Below the pieces are notes generated by a model. It made no database searches. It had not been told where the DNA came from and saw only the letters and a program-made list of their open reading frames with translations. The translations under genes were made by a program, and so were the position numbers. Below are positions 1 to 11,000 of a stretch of 64,000 nt of DNA, piece after piece. How positions within the stretch are numbered: the first letter of the stretch is position 1; each line of letters starts with the position of its first letter. The DNA lies in contig NC_085923.1 of assembly GCF_035222485.1 (NCBI RefSeq), positions 1,240,001 through 1,304,000 on the forward strand, written 5' to 3'. This DNA is from Podospora pseudoanserina. Its lineage: Eukaryota; Ascomycota; Sordariomycetes; Sordariales; Podosporaceae.

Positions 1-3000
1 TAAAAATATAAACTAATAATATAATTTTTAAGAAAAAAAATAATATTGAAATAGTACTTAGGCGCAAACTATATATTTTATTCATAGGAAAAGGTTAAGC
101 GGTACAATTAAGTAACGGTACATAGGTCATCGATTAAATAAAAGAAGCGTTATCAGCTATAAATACAAGAAAATGTTGAAAAAAGTAAAAACGGAAAATA
201 GAAAGAAGTTAGGCGTAAATAATTAGAAAACTTTATATTATTAAATAACCCGGAATAAAAAAACGTTTTAGAACAACATAACTATTTAAAAGATAAATAA
301 TAGCCCTTCGCGGAAGCCGATAACCTTTAACGGACTATAAACGGTATTTTTAAAAGTATTAGTGTAAAGCAAAAGTATATAATAATAATCTAATACTCGT
401 TAGTAAAGTCGTTACTATATAAAGAAAAAGTAAAAAAAGAAACGTTTCTAGGTTATAAAATATTAAAAGGATACTTAAGCGGTAATATTAATAAATACAA
501 AAATAAAAATGAATTTGATTTCAGTATAATTTAAATATTAAATTAAAATATTATAAAAAAGATTTGAATAAATCGTTATATAAAAATTGGTTTTAATATA
601 AAAAAATTATAAAAAGTATTATTTTTAAATATTATAGTGAAAAGAAAAATAGATTTAATTTTCCTAGATACTATAAATATTAAACCCTCGAAGGATATAA
701 CCCCTAAAAAAACTATCATGTAAAAACTATAATTTAAATATCGATTATAGGGATAGTAAATACTTACGATTAAAAAATTTTAAAAATATTTAACTAACGA
801 TAGGAAAATAAGAATATATATAAACAAAGTATAGAATCAGTACCTGTTATAGTACTATCGTAGGGAACTTGAAAAGTACTAATATACTTCATCGATATAA
901 ATAATAAAATTGAAGAAATAAGCTTAACGACGTTAATAAAAATGCTAGAGGTTAATAAAGATATTTACTATAATAATGAAGAAAAAAGTTTAAAAAAAAG
1001 GTAGTACCGGTCAAATACTAAAGATACTTAGCCTTTACGGCTAAGTGTTAAACGGATTTTTAAAGTAAGGACCGTAAAACTATAAAATTAAATTTTCTAA
1101 AAAATTAAACTACAATTACCTAAAGTCTATTAGAGAAACAATAAATAAAATAAAGACTTAAAGAAATATTGAAACGAGAATTTAAAAAAAATATTAAGGA
1201 GTCTATATTAGTAATAAAATGCCTTATATTCTTCGTACCGAAAAAGAATAGTAATTTACGATTATATATAAATTACTATTAATTGAATAACGGAACGGTA
1301 AAAAATAATTATCCGCTACCATTAATATTTAAATGACGGAATTAATTAATTAGGGCGCGAAACTTTATATATTTAAATATATGTATCGGGTATGTTTATA
1401 AATAAATTAAGAAAATAAATAAATAAAAAGTGACGTTTCGTATACCTTATAACTTTTTTTAAATATTTCGTAATACTATTCGGGTTAACTAATATATTCG
1501 TAACGTTCTAATCTTTTATTAATTATATAATCCGGAAATAGCTCGATAAAATAATAAAATATTATCTCAACAATATTTTTATTCATTTACGTCCTTTAGA
1601 AAAATAAACGATATATACGAGAAATAATTAACCCGCTATATTAAACCGGATTTTCAAGTAATAAAAGGAAAACTAAGTTTTATATATGAAGCATAGTATA
1701 TTTAACATATTTAATATTATTAAGTAAGGTTTATATAAATATTAGGGAAATACTATAATTCAAAACTAATTTATATTATAATAATAAATGTATACTATAG
1801 AATTTTTAAAATTTATAAATTTCTATTCAATATTTATTCGAAAATATATAAGTCTCGTACGCTTATTTAATTTTTTAAATTAGAAGGATATAAAGTTCCG
1901 TTAAGTTTTTTTTTAAAGAAATAAAAAAGTACGTTAGAACTACCCAATCTATAATACAAAGCACTTTTATTCTCGAAGCGTTTAAAAAGTAAAGATTATA
2001 TTTTAATAGTATTAATTACGAAATCTAGGTCTAAACAGATTATAAAAACCTATAATATTCTATTACTACAAAAGTCCTTAACGTGTAATGAATATAATAA
2101 TTAAAAAAGAATTTAAAAATTTAATTTTTAAACCAACTCTAGAAAGGGTTTGGAAAACACTAAAGTAAATATATTTAACCGGTAAACTAATTACAATAAA
2201 GATATACCTAAAAATTATTTTTACTATTTAAAAAAACGTTAAACAGTACTTTAATATATTTATTTTAGTTATTAATAAAGTATTATATAATGTATTATAG
2301 ACAAATTACCTTTATTATATATGAAAAGAAGTTAAGTAACTATATTATAAAATACTACTGATAGGAAAAATTAAAGTTATGGAGTATTTTAAAGGATAAT
2401 TGGGGAAGACTATAATATAAAAATTAAATATTAATAAAGCTAGCTAATAAAATATTATTAATAATAGAAACTTACGGATAGAAATTTGGAGGATATATTG
2501 GTATTATTAAAACTATAAAAAAAATTAAATAATACTTTAATCAACGAAAAATTAAAAATAAGGTTACGGGAGCAGTTTTATTATACTATATATAAAAAAG
2601 AATAAAGCTTATAAAGTATAAACCTTATAAATTTTAAAGCCATTTTTAAAAGCGGAATACCTATAAAATTTAATTATAATAAACTTTATTATTAATCTAC
2701 TAAAATTCAAAGATACGGTAACTAGCGTTAAATATAATTATATATTAAAAGTAATCAAAAATTTATGAAATAAATATATTTCTTACATTATAAAAAAACC
2801 AGGTCGGTAAAGTATTAACGAATATAGTATTATACTATATTATAATAGAATATATATAACTAAAGGAATTTATTACGGACCGCGATATTAAATTCGTATC
2901 GAAATTTTAAAGAATATTTATAACCAACCTCAAGATAGTAAGTAAAATATTTTCGGTTTACTACCCCTAAATGAACGGTTAAACGGAACGGTTTAATTAA

Positions 3001-3770
3001 ATTATATAATAATATCTATAGAATTATACTAATTTCGAGTAATATATTTAGATTAAACTATTATTGATAGTATAATTGATATATAATATATTACTAATAA
3101 GAATTACTAAAGGTATACCGTTTTTCGTAAACTTTAAATTCAAAATAAATCTACGAGAAAGATTATACGTAAAGGTACCTAGGGCTAAAATTAAAGTAAA
3201 TAAATTATATATATTTATTGTCACTTTTTAAAATTATCAAAGTTTATAAAAGAAAAGATACGGAAATACTATAATATTAAAAGGCTCGAGGGACCTCGCC
3301 TTAAAGGGTTAAATTCAAAATTCTTGTTTATACGTAATTTACGTATTAGATGACCTAATAAGAAACTAAACTATAAGAGAGTAGGCTTATTTAAAGTTAA
3401 AAGAAAGATATCGGAAACGGTATTCGGATTAGAATTACTTAATACGATATATTTACGGTTATATATTTTTTATATTTTACTTTTAAAATCAGTACTTCTA
3501 AGAAGTAAAATTAATATATAAAAAGTAACGGAAAACGAAGCAGAAAAATATAATATAGAAAGGATATTAGATTTACGGTTTAATAAAAGTTAATTAGAAT
3601 ATTTAGTTAATTAACTAAGATATCTAGCTGTAATAATTTATAGGAACTAAAAGTAAATCTTTATTATTTAAATAAATAAATAAACTATACCAGTAATATT
3701 TATACCGACTAAAACCTAAATAAGTAAAAGTAGTTCCTAGATTTATAGTTTTCTTATAAATTTATATATT
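1..3770 (+). mobile_element. Broken Ty3/gypsy (chromovirus-type) retroelement, RIP-like decay
   Basis: Extremely AT-rich stretch that in the forward direction still shows, in order, the weak outline of a Ty3/gypsy pol region: a reverse-transcriptase-like block at roughly 1230-1560, a connection/RNase H-like zone after about 1840, an integrase core at roughly 2630-3060, and a chromodomain-like stretch at about 3540-3670. The order RT, RNase H, integrase, chromodomain is that of fungal chromoviruses. The 5' end probably lies outside the window, and I could not define either LTR or a target duplication. The copy is broken throughout, with dozens of breaks, and looks inert. Its composition fits RIP, so sequence divergence cannot be used to date it. 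Confidence is good for family and orientation, low for the exact ends. Confidence 0.75.
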
Positions 3771-3773
3771 AAA

Positions 3774-3846
3774 GTACCTCGATAAGAATCGAACCGGACT
3801 TCCGATATGATACTCGACGTACTACGTACTATACTATAAGATTAAT
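3774..3846 (-). pseudogene. Decayed tRNA-Met(CAU)-like sequence
   Basis: Read on the minus strand, about 73 bases resemble a tRNA. The 3' part ends in CGAGGTA, preceded by the T-loop-like GGTTCGATTC. The 5' part carries AGTATAGTACGTAGTACGTC, which looks like a D-arm (GCGCAGTA-GTAGCGCGTC type) with C-to-T and G-to-A changes. Between them lies a CAT anticodon flanked by TCGA and TCGGA. The 5' acceptor side AATCTTA would pair with the 3' side if RIP-type transitions are allowed for. Several stems are now mispaired and the T-arm appears short, so it is unlikely to be functional. It could be a host tRNA gene caught in the RIP block or a tRNA-derived part of a repeat. Chance similarity in AT-rich DNA is not excluded. 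Confidence 0.4.
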
Positions 3847-5620
3847 AAATACGAGGGAATCTAGGCGTATATACAAAAAAACTATTTTTTATTATGGAAA
3901 AACCAATTAAGATAGTAAATAACTAAACTAATATTAAACAAACACGATATTAACATAGTACTACTTTTAATTCCATTGTAAAAAAAACTTTTTACTTATT
4001 ATGATGTCAAATTTTGATCTATTAAACATTATGTTATGTCAAAAGTTTTCTTGTATTATTATGCCAAAATACAAAGATTAATAGAGTTTAAAAATTGCAT
4101 TACCTTAAAAATTAATAGGTGCATTATTAATGACTGACAAGTAAATATTCAATATTAAAAAATGGGCTAAATCTTTTATCAAAATTTAAATCAAGAATTT
4201 TAATACACTTCGCCGTTAAATAAAAAAAGTCCATAAAATTATGATTTAAAAGAATTCACAATAAATTTAAAATACACTTTTCGGAATGAACTAAGTAGGA
4301 AAACTTATACTACTTAATTATTGAGAATAATGAAAATATTTTATAATCCTAAACTGTTTCACTTTAATTCTTCTAAAGAAACTGGCTTTAAATAGGGACC
4401 TAACTAGTTAGCTCCCTATAAGTAAAAATTAATATAAGTAATGAAATTCTTTCAATTTATATTTTAAAATATCAAGAATTTTTTATTATCAATGAAGAAT
4501 AGATTATCTTTCTTCAGGAATTATAAAAGTGTAATTATAAATAGTACAAGTAAAGTAGTAAGCAAATGACAGTTCTCCTTAATCCATTAAAAGAGGATAA
4601 AATTTAATATTCAGTAATTATTACTAATTACTTAGGTTTACTACTAATAGTAGATGTATATCCCGAAACACTATTTGGTTAAACTCTTTAGATTTAGCTT
4701 GTTAATATAGGGGAAAAATAATTATGATATTACTTATAAGTAAATATGCCAAGGTATTTAAAAATCTTCATAGTAATCTAGAAATACACATATTAAGTAT
4801 ATTAAATAGTATTTTTAGACTTATTGATGAAAAGAAGTACGAAAGTTTAATTTATTAGGGAGAAATTAATAGCAATACTAAGTTATTATTGTCAAGTTTA
4901 TAATTAAGTAAATATAGACTAAGGTTGTTACAATAGAGAAAAATTGATGACTATGCAGTAGTTATTTAGGTAAAAAATTATATTTTATAATAAAGTTATA
5001 CCTATTTCATAGTATTATTTTAGAAAATACAGTAAGGTGAACCATAATGAAAAGTAATAAGAAATTCTTAAGGAAAAGTACACAACTTTTAAAGGTATAA
5101 AAACTTTTGGAATTAACTCCTTTTTATTTAATATATACATAACTTTAATAATAAATAAAAAAGAAATAGGGGCTATTTTAAGGTAGTAAACTAATTTAAG
5201 TAGAGAATAAAAAAACAACATTAGAAAACCCTAATATGCCCTGCTTACCTTATCAAAATTAATAAACTGAATTTAATTAAAAGTAGAAAATTTATATAAC
5301 CCTGAAATAAAAGTAATATATTTAGTACCCTTGCTTTTCTTCTTTTTGTATCTGAAACTCCAAATTATAGAAATAGCAAATTAATATTTATAATTTAGTT
5401 CCTCCGTTTGTATTTTCTTACTATTATTTATAAAATATAAACAATTAAAAATAGATTAAATACAGTTACCTTTATAATATTTAGCTTTACTTTTTAAACT
5501 ACATTAACATTTTATCAAAATAAAACTAAACAAAAAACATTAACTAAATTATTTGTAATGATTTAATTTTTACTTTTAATTTTATGTTTCATTTTTTATT
5601 ATTTATAGTTTTATTGTTAG
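3847..5620. other. AT-saturated gene-free DNA
   Basis: Continuation of the RIP-like AT-rich block beyond the retroelement. Stops are dense in all frames, the longest open stretch is under 70 codons of low-complexity composition, and I recognise no protein family. It may hold further decayed repeats too eroded to name. Confidence 0.6.
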
Positions 5621-5850
5621 GGCTTGACAGGTGAGTTCTGCGATAACTCAACAGTTATACCATACCAACTGATTTAATTGTAAGCTAAGAAAGAAAAAGA
5701 GAGGAAATTCCAACAGTGCTTGCAAAGCAAAGCTTTTTGACAGGGCAAAGCTTTGACAACTTGCTTTTGCTACCAGAGTCCCAAAGCCCCCATGGCCCGC
5801 ACGTCCTTGGTATCCAGTCCGTTAGTGTCAGTGTCAAGCCAGTTCCGTGA
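5621..5850. other. Island of balanced composition inside the AT-rich block
   Basis: About 230 bases return to ordinary base composition between two AT-rich stretches. They contain two close copies of a motif, GCAAAGCTTTTTGACAG at about 5727-5743 and GCAAAGCTTTGACAAC at about 5745-5760, around the palindrome AAAGCTTT. No reading frame is convincing. It may be single-copy DNA that escaped RIP or a fragment of an unrelated repeat. Confidence 0.35.
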
Positions 5851-6629
5851 TTTATTTTTTACAGTATATAAAGTTACTATTAAAGTATATTTATATTGCT
5901 AGTATTCTCAATAGTTATTCTTCAAATTTAACTTGTATAAAGATAGCTAGAACATTAACATCTAGTTATTTTATAACTTGAAAAGATTTTTATAGAAATA
6001 CTATCTACCTATATAGATTTAAGTTTTTAAAAATAGTGAAATATATCTAATATATCTTTTACAAATAAACTTCTAATTTTTGTAAGTACTTTTTAAAATT
6101 GTTAATTAAATTCTATATTTTCATAATCTGTTTCAAAATAGTATTCACTTAGAACTCTATACGATTTTTTCTAAAAAGAATTAATGGCTGAGGTTGCTAT
6201 TAAACTTATTTTCGAAGCCTTCAACGTGTTTTCTTTATAGCTTTTTTCAGTGTTATCCCTTTCTTACCTATTTGTTCTGCTATGCTTTCTTCTGGCCCCT
6301 GATCGATAGACATTGTTCCTTTGTTACTGTTGCTTGCCCTTTTGCCTAGTGGTGGGTTCAGTTCTGAACCCCGAGCAACCGCTCCCCGCTTGACTTCGAA
6401 TATAAGCCCATTTCTGCCTCAATCGGATATTACACTTTCCAGCACCACCCCCTCTTTTCTCACGGCACTTGTTATCAAACACTGGGAACTCAAATCACCG
6501 TCTATCCATAAAGAATGGAGCTGCTCCCGTCCCCGCCAGACCATGGCCGAGTACCACCGTTCTAAGTCATATTATCATCGACTTACCCATCTTAACAGAA
6601 GTCCTGCTTTGCTTTCTGTTACATTGACG
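5851..6629. other. AT-rich tail and upstream region of the DUF8021 gene
   Basis: AT-rich until about 6240, then ordinary composition. The last 400 bases are the likely promoter and leader of the secreted DUF8021 protein. An open frame extends upstream of the chosen ATG to about 6321, but its sequence is not protein-like. No clear TATA element is seen. Confidence 0.4.
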
Positions 6630-7475
6630 ATGCCTTCCACGAGTCACATCAACATCTGGGCTGTTCTTGCTGCCACAGTCCAACTAACTGCAGGCATTCC
6701 TTTGTCACCGGCCGCGACAGACTGCAACCGCGCCGTTCTGGCAGAGGCAGCAGACGCCTATGTTGCTAGCCAGAAAGCTGGCAGCCTGGCTCCCCTGCAA
6801 GAATTTGTTGCTAGTGGTTGGGAGTACGAGGAGAACAACGAGCGTATTGATGCAACGAAGTCCGTTCTGACACAAGGATTGGCCATTGACCACCGACGTA
6901 CTATCTACGACCTCGTCGACTGTGCCACCTTCACCGAGCTCATTGCCGCAAACAACCCACAGCCACATGTGATTGGCACTCAAATCCGCCACGGTGCGGA
7001 CGGCAAAGTAACCCTCATTGACAGTGTCGCCTCCACAACTGGGTCATGGCTCTTTAATGCTCAAAATACGCTCAAATACGCCCTTCAGGAGAAATGGGAC
7101 ATCATCCCTGAGGGAAAGCGGGACAGCAGAGAGAAGATCAAGGCGGCCGGCGACGCCTACATGTCGATGTGGGATGATGCCAAAGCTTCGAGCCTCGTTC
7201 CCTGGGGGGCGCCGTGTGCGAGGTTGGAGGGCGGCGCTTATACAGGCAGAGGTGATGAGGACACATGCAGGCAAGGAATCCCGACAAACAGTAGCCAGGC
7301 ACCCAATACGCGCCGCCGCTATGTTATCGACGAGTCTATGGGGTCTGTCAATATTATTTGTGTTTGGGAGCACATGATGAACGCGGCCGACAGTCATGAA
7401 TTCCGCCTTGAGAACGGAAAGGTACGATATATCCACACTATGACTGAGTGTGGAGGCCGAGTATGCAGGCTGTAG
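6630..7475 (+). CDS. Secreted DUF8021 family protein
   Basis: Single-exon gene for 281 residues. The start at 6630 is chosen because it gives a clean signal peptide (MPSTSHINIWAVLAATVQLTAG, cleavage near residue 22-26) directly before the conserved domain; the frame is open further upstream but non-protein-like there. The mature protein matches my recollection of the fungal DUF8021 family along its length: an N-terminal Cys helix (DCNRAVLAEAADAYV), DHRRTIYDLVDCATF, VIGTQIRH, the SIVxTTG-like strand with SWLFNA, EKWD.IPEGKRDSRE, VPWGAPCARLEGGAYTGRG, RRYVIDESMGSVN and a C-terminal YIHTMTEC. Regularly spaced cysteines suggest disulfides in a secreted fold; the function is unknown. It is the first gene beside the RIP-like block yet shows no frame damage. 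Convergent with tor. Confidence 0.85.
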   Translation: MPSTSHINIWAVLAATVQLTAGIPLSPAATDCNRAVLAEAADAYVASQKAGSLAPLQEFVASGWEYEENNERIDATKSVLTQGLAIDHRRTIYDLVDCATFTELIAANNPQPHVIGTQIRHGADGKVTLIDSVASTTGSWLFNAQNTLKYALQEKWDIIPEGKRDSREKIKAAGDAYMSMWDDAKASSLVPWGAPCARLEGGAYTGRGDEDTCRQGIPTNSSQAPNTRRRYVIDESMGSVNIICVWEHMMNAADSHEFRLENGKVRYIHTMTECGGRVCRL

Positions 7476-8033
7476 GGAGCAAATAGCGAACTGTAGAGGA
7501 GCAGCTATTATTCTGCTGAAGCATGTTCAAGGTCTTGTTAATCGATTGGTTTATGGTGTAAATTAGGTAGGCTTACGAAAAGCAAAAAAACCGAGATGCT
7601 CCAGGCTTTTAGAAAATCATGATGCTTAGTACCTGTGCTGTGGGAATCGGCTATTCTCATTGTCGAGAGGGGAAGCCCTTGAATATATGTGAAACCTCAA
7701 GGCGCATTTGGCATTTGTGTGATGGACCAAACCGGCCTTTCATTATTCCGTCCAACTACCAAGCAACGCCAGACAGATGCTGTCAAGACTGCTATTGTAT
7801 ATACACCACATAAGCATCACCCTCGTATCAGAGAGTCCCCCCAAGACCAGTATCATAAAACTGATACTACGCTAGATCCATACATGCACGCTCAAATAGT
7901 GACCAAAATAACTCACTGCCTTCTTAACACCCAAAGAAAGCCGATACATAGAGCTAAAACCTGCCCGAAATCAATCCATGTTTAAAGCCTCCCACTGACA
8001 GTGATAGCTACGAACAAAAACTGTGGCTGGACC
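7476..8033. other. Convergent 3' region between DUF8021 and tor
   Basis: 558 bases between the stop codons of two convergent genes. Short open frames here have no recognisable homology. I see nothing beyond presumed 3' untranslated sequence of both genes. Confidence 0.5.
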
Positions 8034-11000
8034 TCACCAAAAGCTGCACCACCCTATATAGTGCTGGCAGAGATTCTCAAGCTTGGTAGCCTCAATGATC
8101 AGCTTATTAACCTGATCTTTAACAAGAAGCTCTTCGTTCGGCTTGAAATCACGACCCGTGAGTTTCTGGGAGACCCGGTCAAGCACTTCGACAGCCCGCG
8201 CATTTTGCACCTCCGCGATCTCGATGGGGCCATGGACACCGTCATCGGTTATGCTTGGGAGCGGAGCGGCGGATGAATTTGTACGCGCACGGCTACGCGC
8301 CCCGGTCAAGCCTTCGGGACCAGCTTGTGCTGCCAGGAACTCAGTCGGGGCCATCGGAGCTTCCAGTATGGAAGGCCGACGCACCCGTGCTGCCTGGGGC
8401 CCGGCAATAGCTTGCTCTCTCTCCGAATTGAAATGTGGTCCAGCGGGACTGGCCGGGTTGGTAAGACGCCACGTGAGTAGCGGGTCGTGAATGAACTAAA
8501 GTTACGAGTTAGTACAAGACACGATATGTGGCTATAGGTGGTTCAACTTACAGCCTCGAGAACGGCCATAACGCTCTCCTTATTGTCACGCAAGACTCTC
8601 ATCACGTGTTCGCATGTAATCCGGAAGCTGCCCTCGATGTTGCTAACCTCCATGGCATAAGTAAGCATGCGGGTAAGCCTAAAAGGCACCCGCTCCGGGT
8701 ACTTCTCACGCTTCATCGCCACCTCAAAGCAGTCGCCAAAGTCAATGTGAATGATCTTGCCCGTGATGCGGTCCAGCATCAGGTTGCTCGGATGACGGTC
8801 GCCCAAGCCCAGGATGTACCCGACCATCGACATGACGCCGAGGGAACGCGTGTAATTAGTTCGCCTGTCTAACCAGGCTTCAGAGCTCTTGCTCTTCAGC
8901 CACAAGACCCGGTACAGATCCTGACCCGTTGTGTTATCAAGGGCATACCCAAACACTTCCACCTTCTGCATGAGTGTGAGGTTATCGTAGTCGGGCGCCA
9001 TCTGAAGCATGATCCGATGCTCGATGTTAAGGAGAATCTTTCTTGACTCCCGATAATCACGGATAAGCTGGTGGATCGTGTCGCTGTCTGGGACCCAGCC
9101 GAGAAGACCCGAGTTCTGCGACAGCGGAATAGCCGGGTAACGTTGGATGTTGAGATGGCGCTTGTAGCATTCCGAGTCGTTGGCCAAGAGCGTGTTGCAG
9201 AGGCCGAAGAGCTGCATGACACGCTCATCCTGCCTGATGTCCTCATGACCTTTGAGCAAGAAAGTGTACGTCTTACCGTCACTTCCAACAATGTCAAGTT
9301 TTCGCGGACGTTGCTTGCTGCTGATGACCGTAAAGGTGCCGTCAAAAGACATGATTCGGACAACCTCTTGGCCGCTGCGATACGTTCCCGGCACCGCGAG
9401 CTCCAGGTCCCTGGCCTGGAGCAGGTCCGGAGAGCAGTAGGTCAGCTCCAGTGTGGTCATCTGTGGAAGCTGTCGGCTGATACGACGGAAAACCTGGTAG
9501 TACAAGTCCCAGGCTTGGTTCAGGTCATTGACGTCCTCTGTTTCGCGATATTGCCGGCACCACTCGCGAGCCTCACCCAGATCACGGCCGAACGTCTGTG
9601 TAAATGAAACCTCCCGGAGGGTTTGAGGGCCCTTTTCGAGCAGGTCGTGAAGGGGCTCGAGGGCATCAAACATTCCCTTGATATTGTGATCGCCAAAGTA
9701 GAGCCGGGAAGCCTCCTCCAGACCCTCATGCCATAGCTCGTGCCAGAGGACCGCGGTCCTAATAAGCTCGCGGCTCACCGTCTCTGCCTGCTCGACCAGC
9801 TTATAACTGTGCTGACGGATTGCCTCCATAATGACGCTGGCGGTCTTGGACCTGCGCGTGCTTTGTCGCGACTTCATGGCAACCGTCAAGGGGTAGACTA
9901 ACGCCTGGGGGTGCGCACGACCGACATCAGACAACAGACCATGGATCGACGCCTGAACCTTCTTGTTAGGTTGGGTAATGCGAGCGATCAACTGTGGAAT
10001 GACCTCAAGCCAGGTATCGACGCTGACACGATTGAAGCCCTCTGTCACACCACTGGCAACATCGGGGTTGCCACCATATGTAAGCCAGAGCGTGAGCAAA
10101 CGCAGCGTGTCTTGCAAAGAGCTTCCCGAAGAGAGCGAAATAGACTCGAAAAAGCCATGCACAGCAGGCACGGCATACTGGATGATGACGCCGCTGTCTA
10201 GGTCCTTGCGAGATCCTAGGGCCTGCACCACTTCGAAGTTGGCCAAGGCCCAGGCATGCCAGGCCTTGTACCAGCGGCGATGATAATAGGTGGCCTTGTA
10301 GTAGCAGGAGAGAATGTCTTTGCGCCGTGTGTATTGCCAATCGTCCTTGTTCAGGGCAATCATCCAATCGCCCTGGCGGAGGTAGCACTTGGCAAGCAGC
10401 ACCGTTTGTTCTGTCCAGTGACGCTGCACATCCGGGCTGAGTAATGCCGCCTCGTCGAACTCGGAAAAGGTAGAGGCCTGATGTAAGCCGTCAATTGCAC
10501 CGTTACCGGCCTGGGTGGAAGCGGCTAGTTGGTGTCTTGCGCTCTCTACCCTGTGGGCCGTCTCGTCAGTGAACTTGCGAAGGCAGTACAGCGTTCTCTC
10601 GGCGATGGTTCGGTCAGTGTTTCGCATCGCCGGCTGCAAACCGACCTCCCACTGGTACTTGAGTACTGCATACAGAACCGGAGACGCAAGTCTCTCGGCA
10701 TCGGGGTCCATGGGGCGGTCGTGCCAGTGAGGGATCACTGTGTCCAGCGGCACATCCGACCCGATAAGCTGTCTCAGTGACTTCTCCGCCAAACCCATCC
10801 GTCCAGACTTGCGGCACAAGTTGGCGAACTTAGTCCACATGTGCATGTTCTCTGGTGGCGTGAGCACGAGCGACCGGAGTCGCAGCATGCGCTGCCATAC
10901 CTCAACGTTTCGCTGGCACCCCTTGAGACGAGTCTCCCATGTTGCCCGCAAACTGGCTTGCTTTTCAGCATCGCACTGCTTGTAGATGATCAATTCTTCC

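Noticed and set aside
5015-5221. 68-codon minus-strand frame in AT-rich DNA
   Set aside because: Leu/Phe/Tyr/Ile-only composition expected from AT-saturated sequence.
6321-6629. Upstream extension of the DUF8021 frame
   Set aside because: Would put about 100 non-conserved residues before a clear signal peptide; the start at 6630 explains the protein fully.
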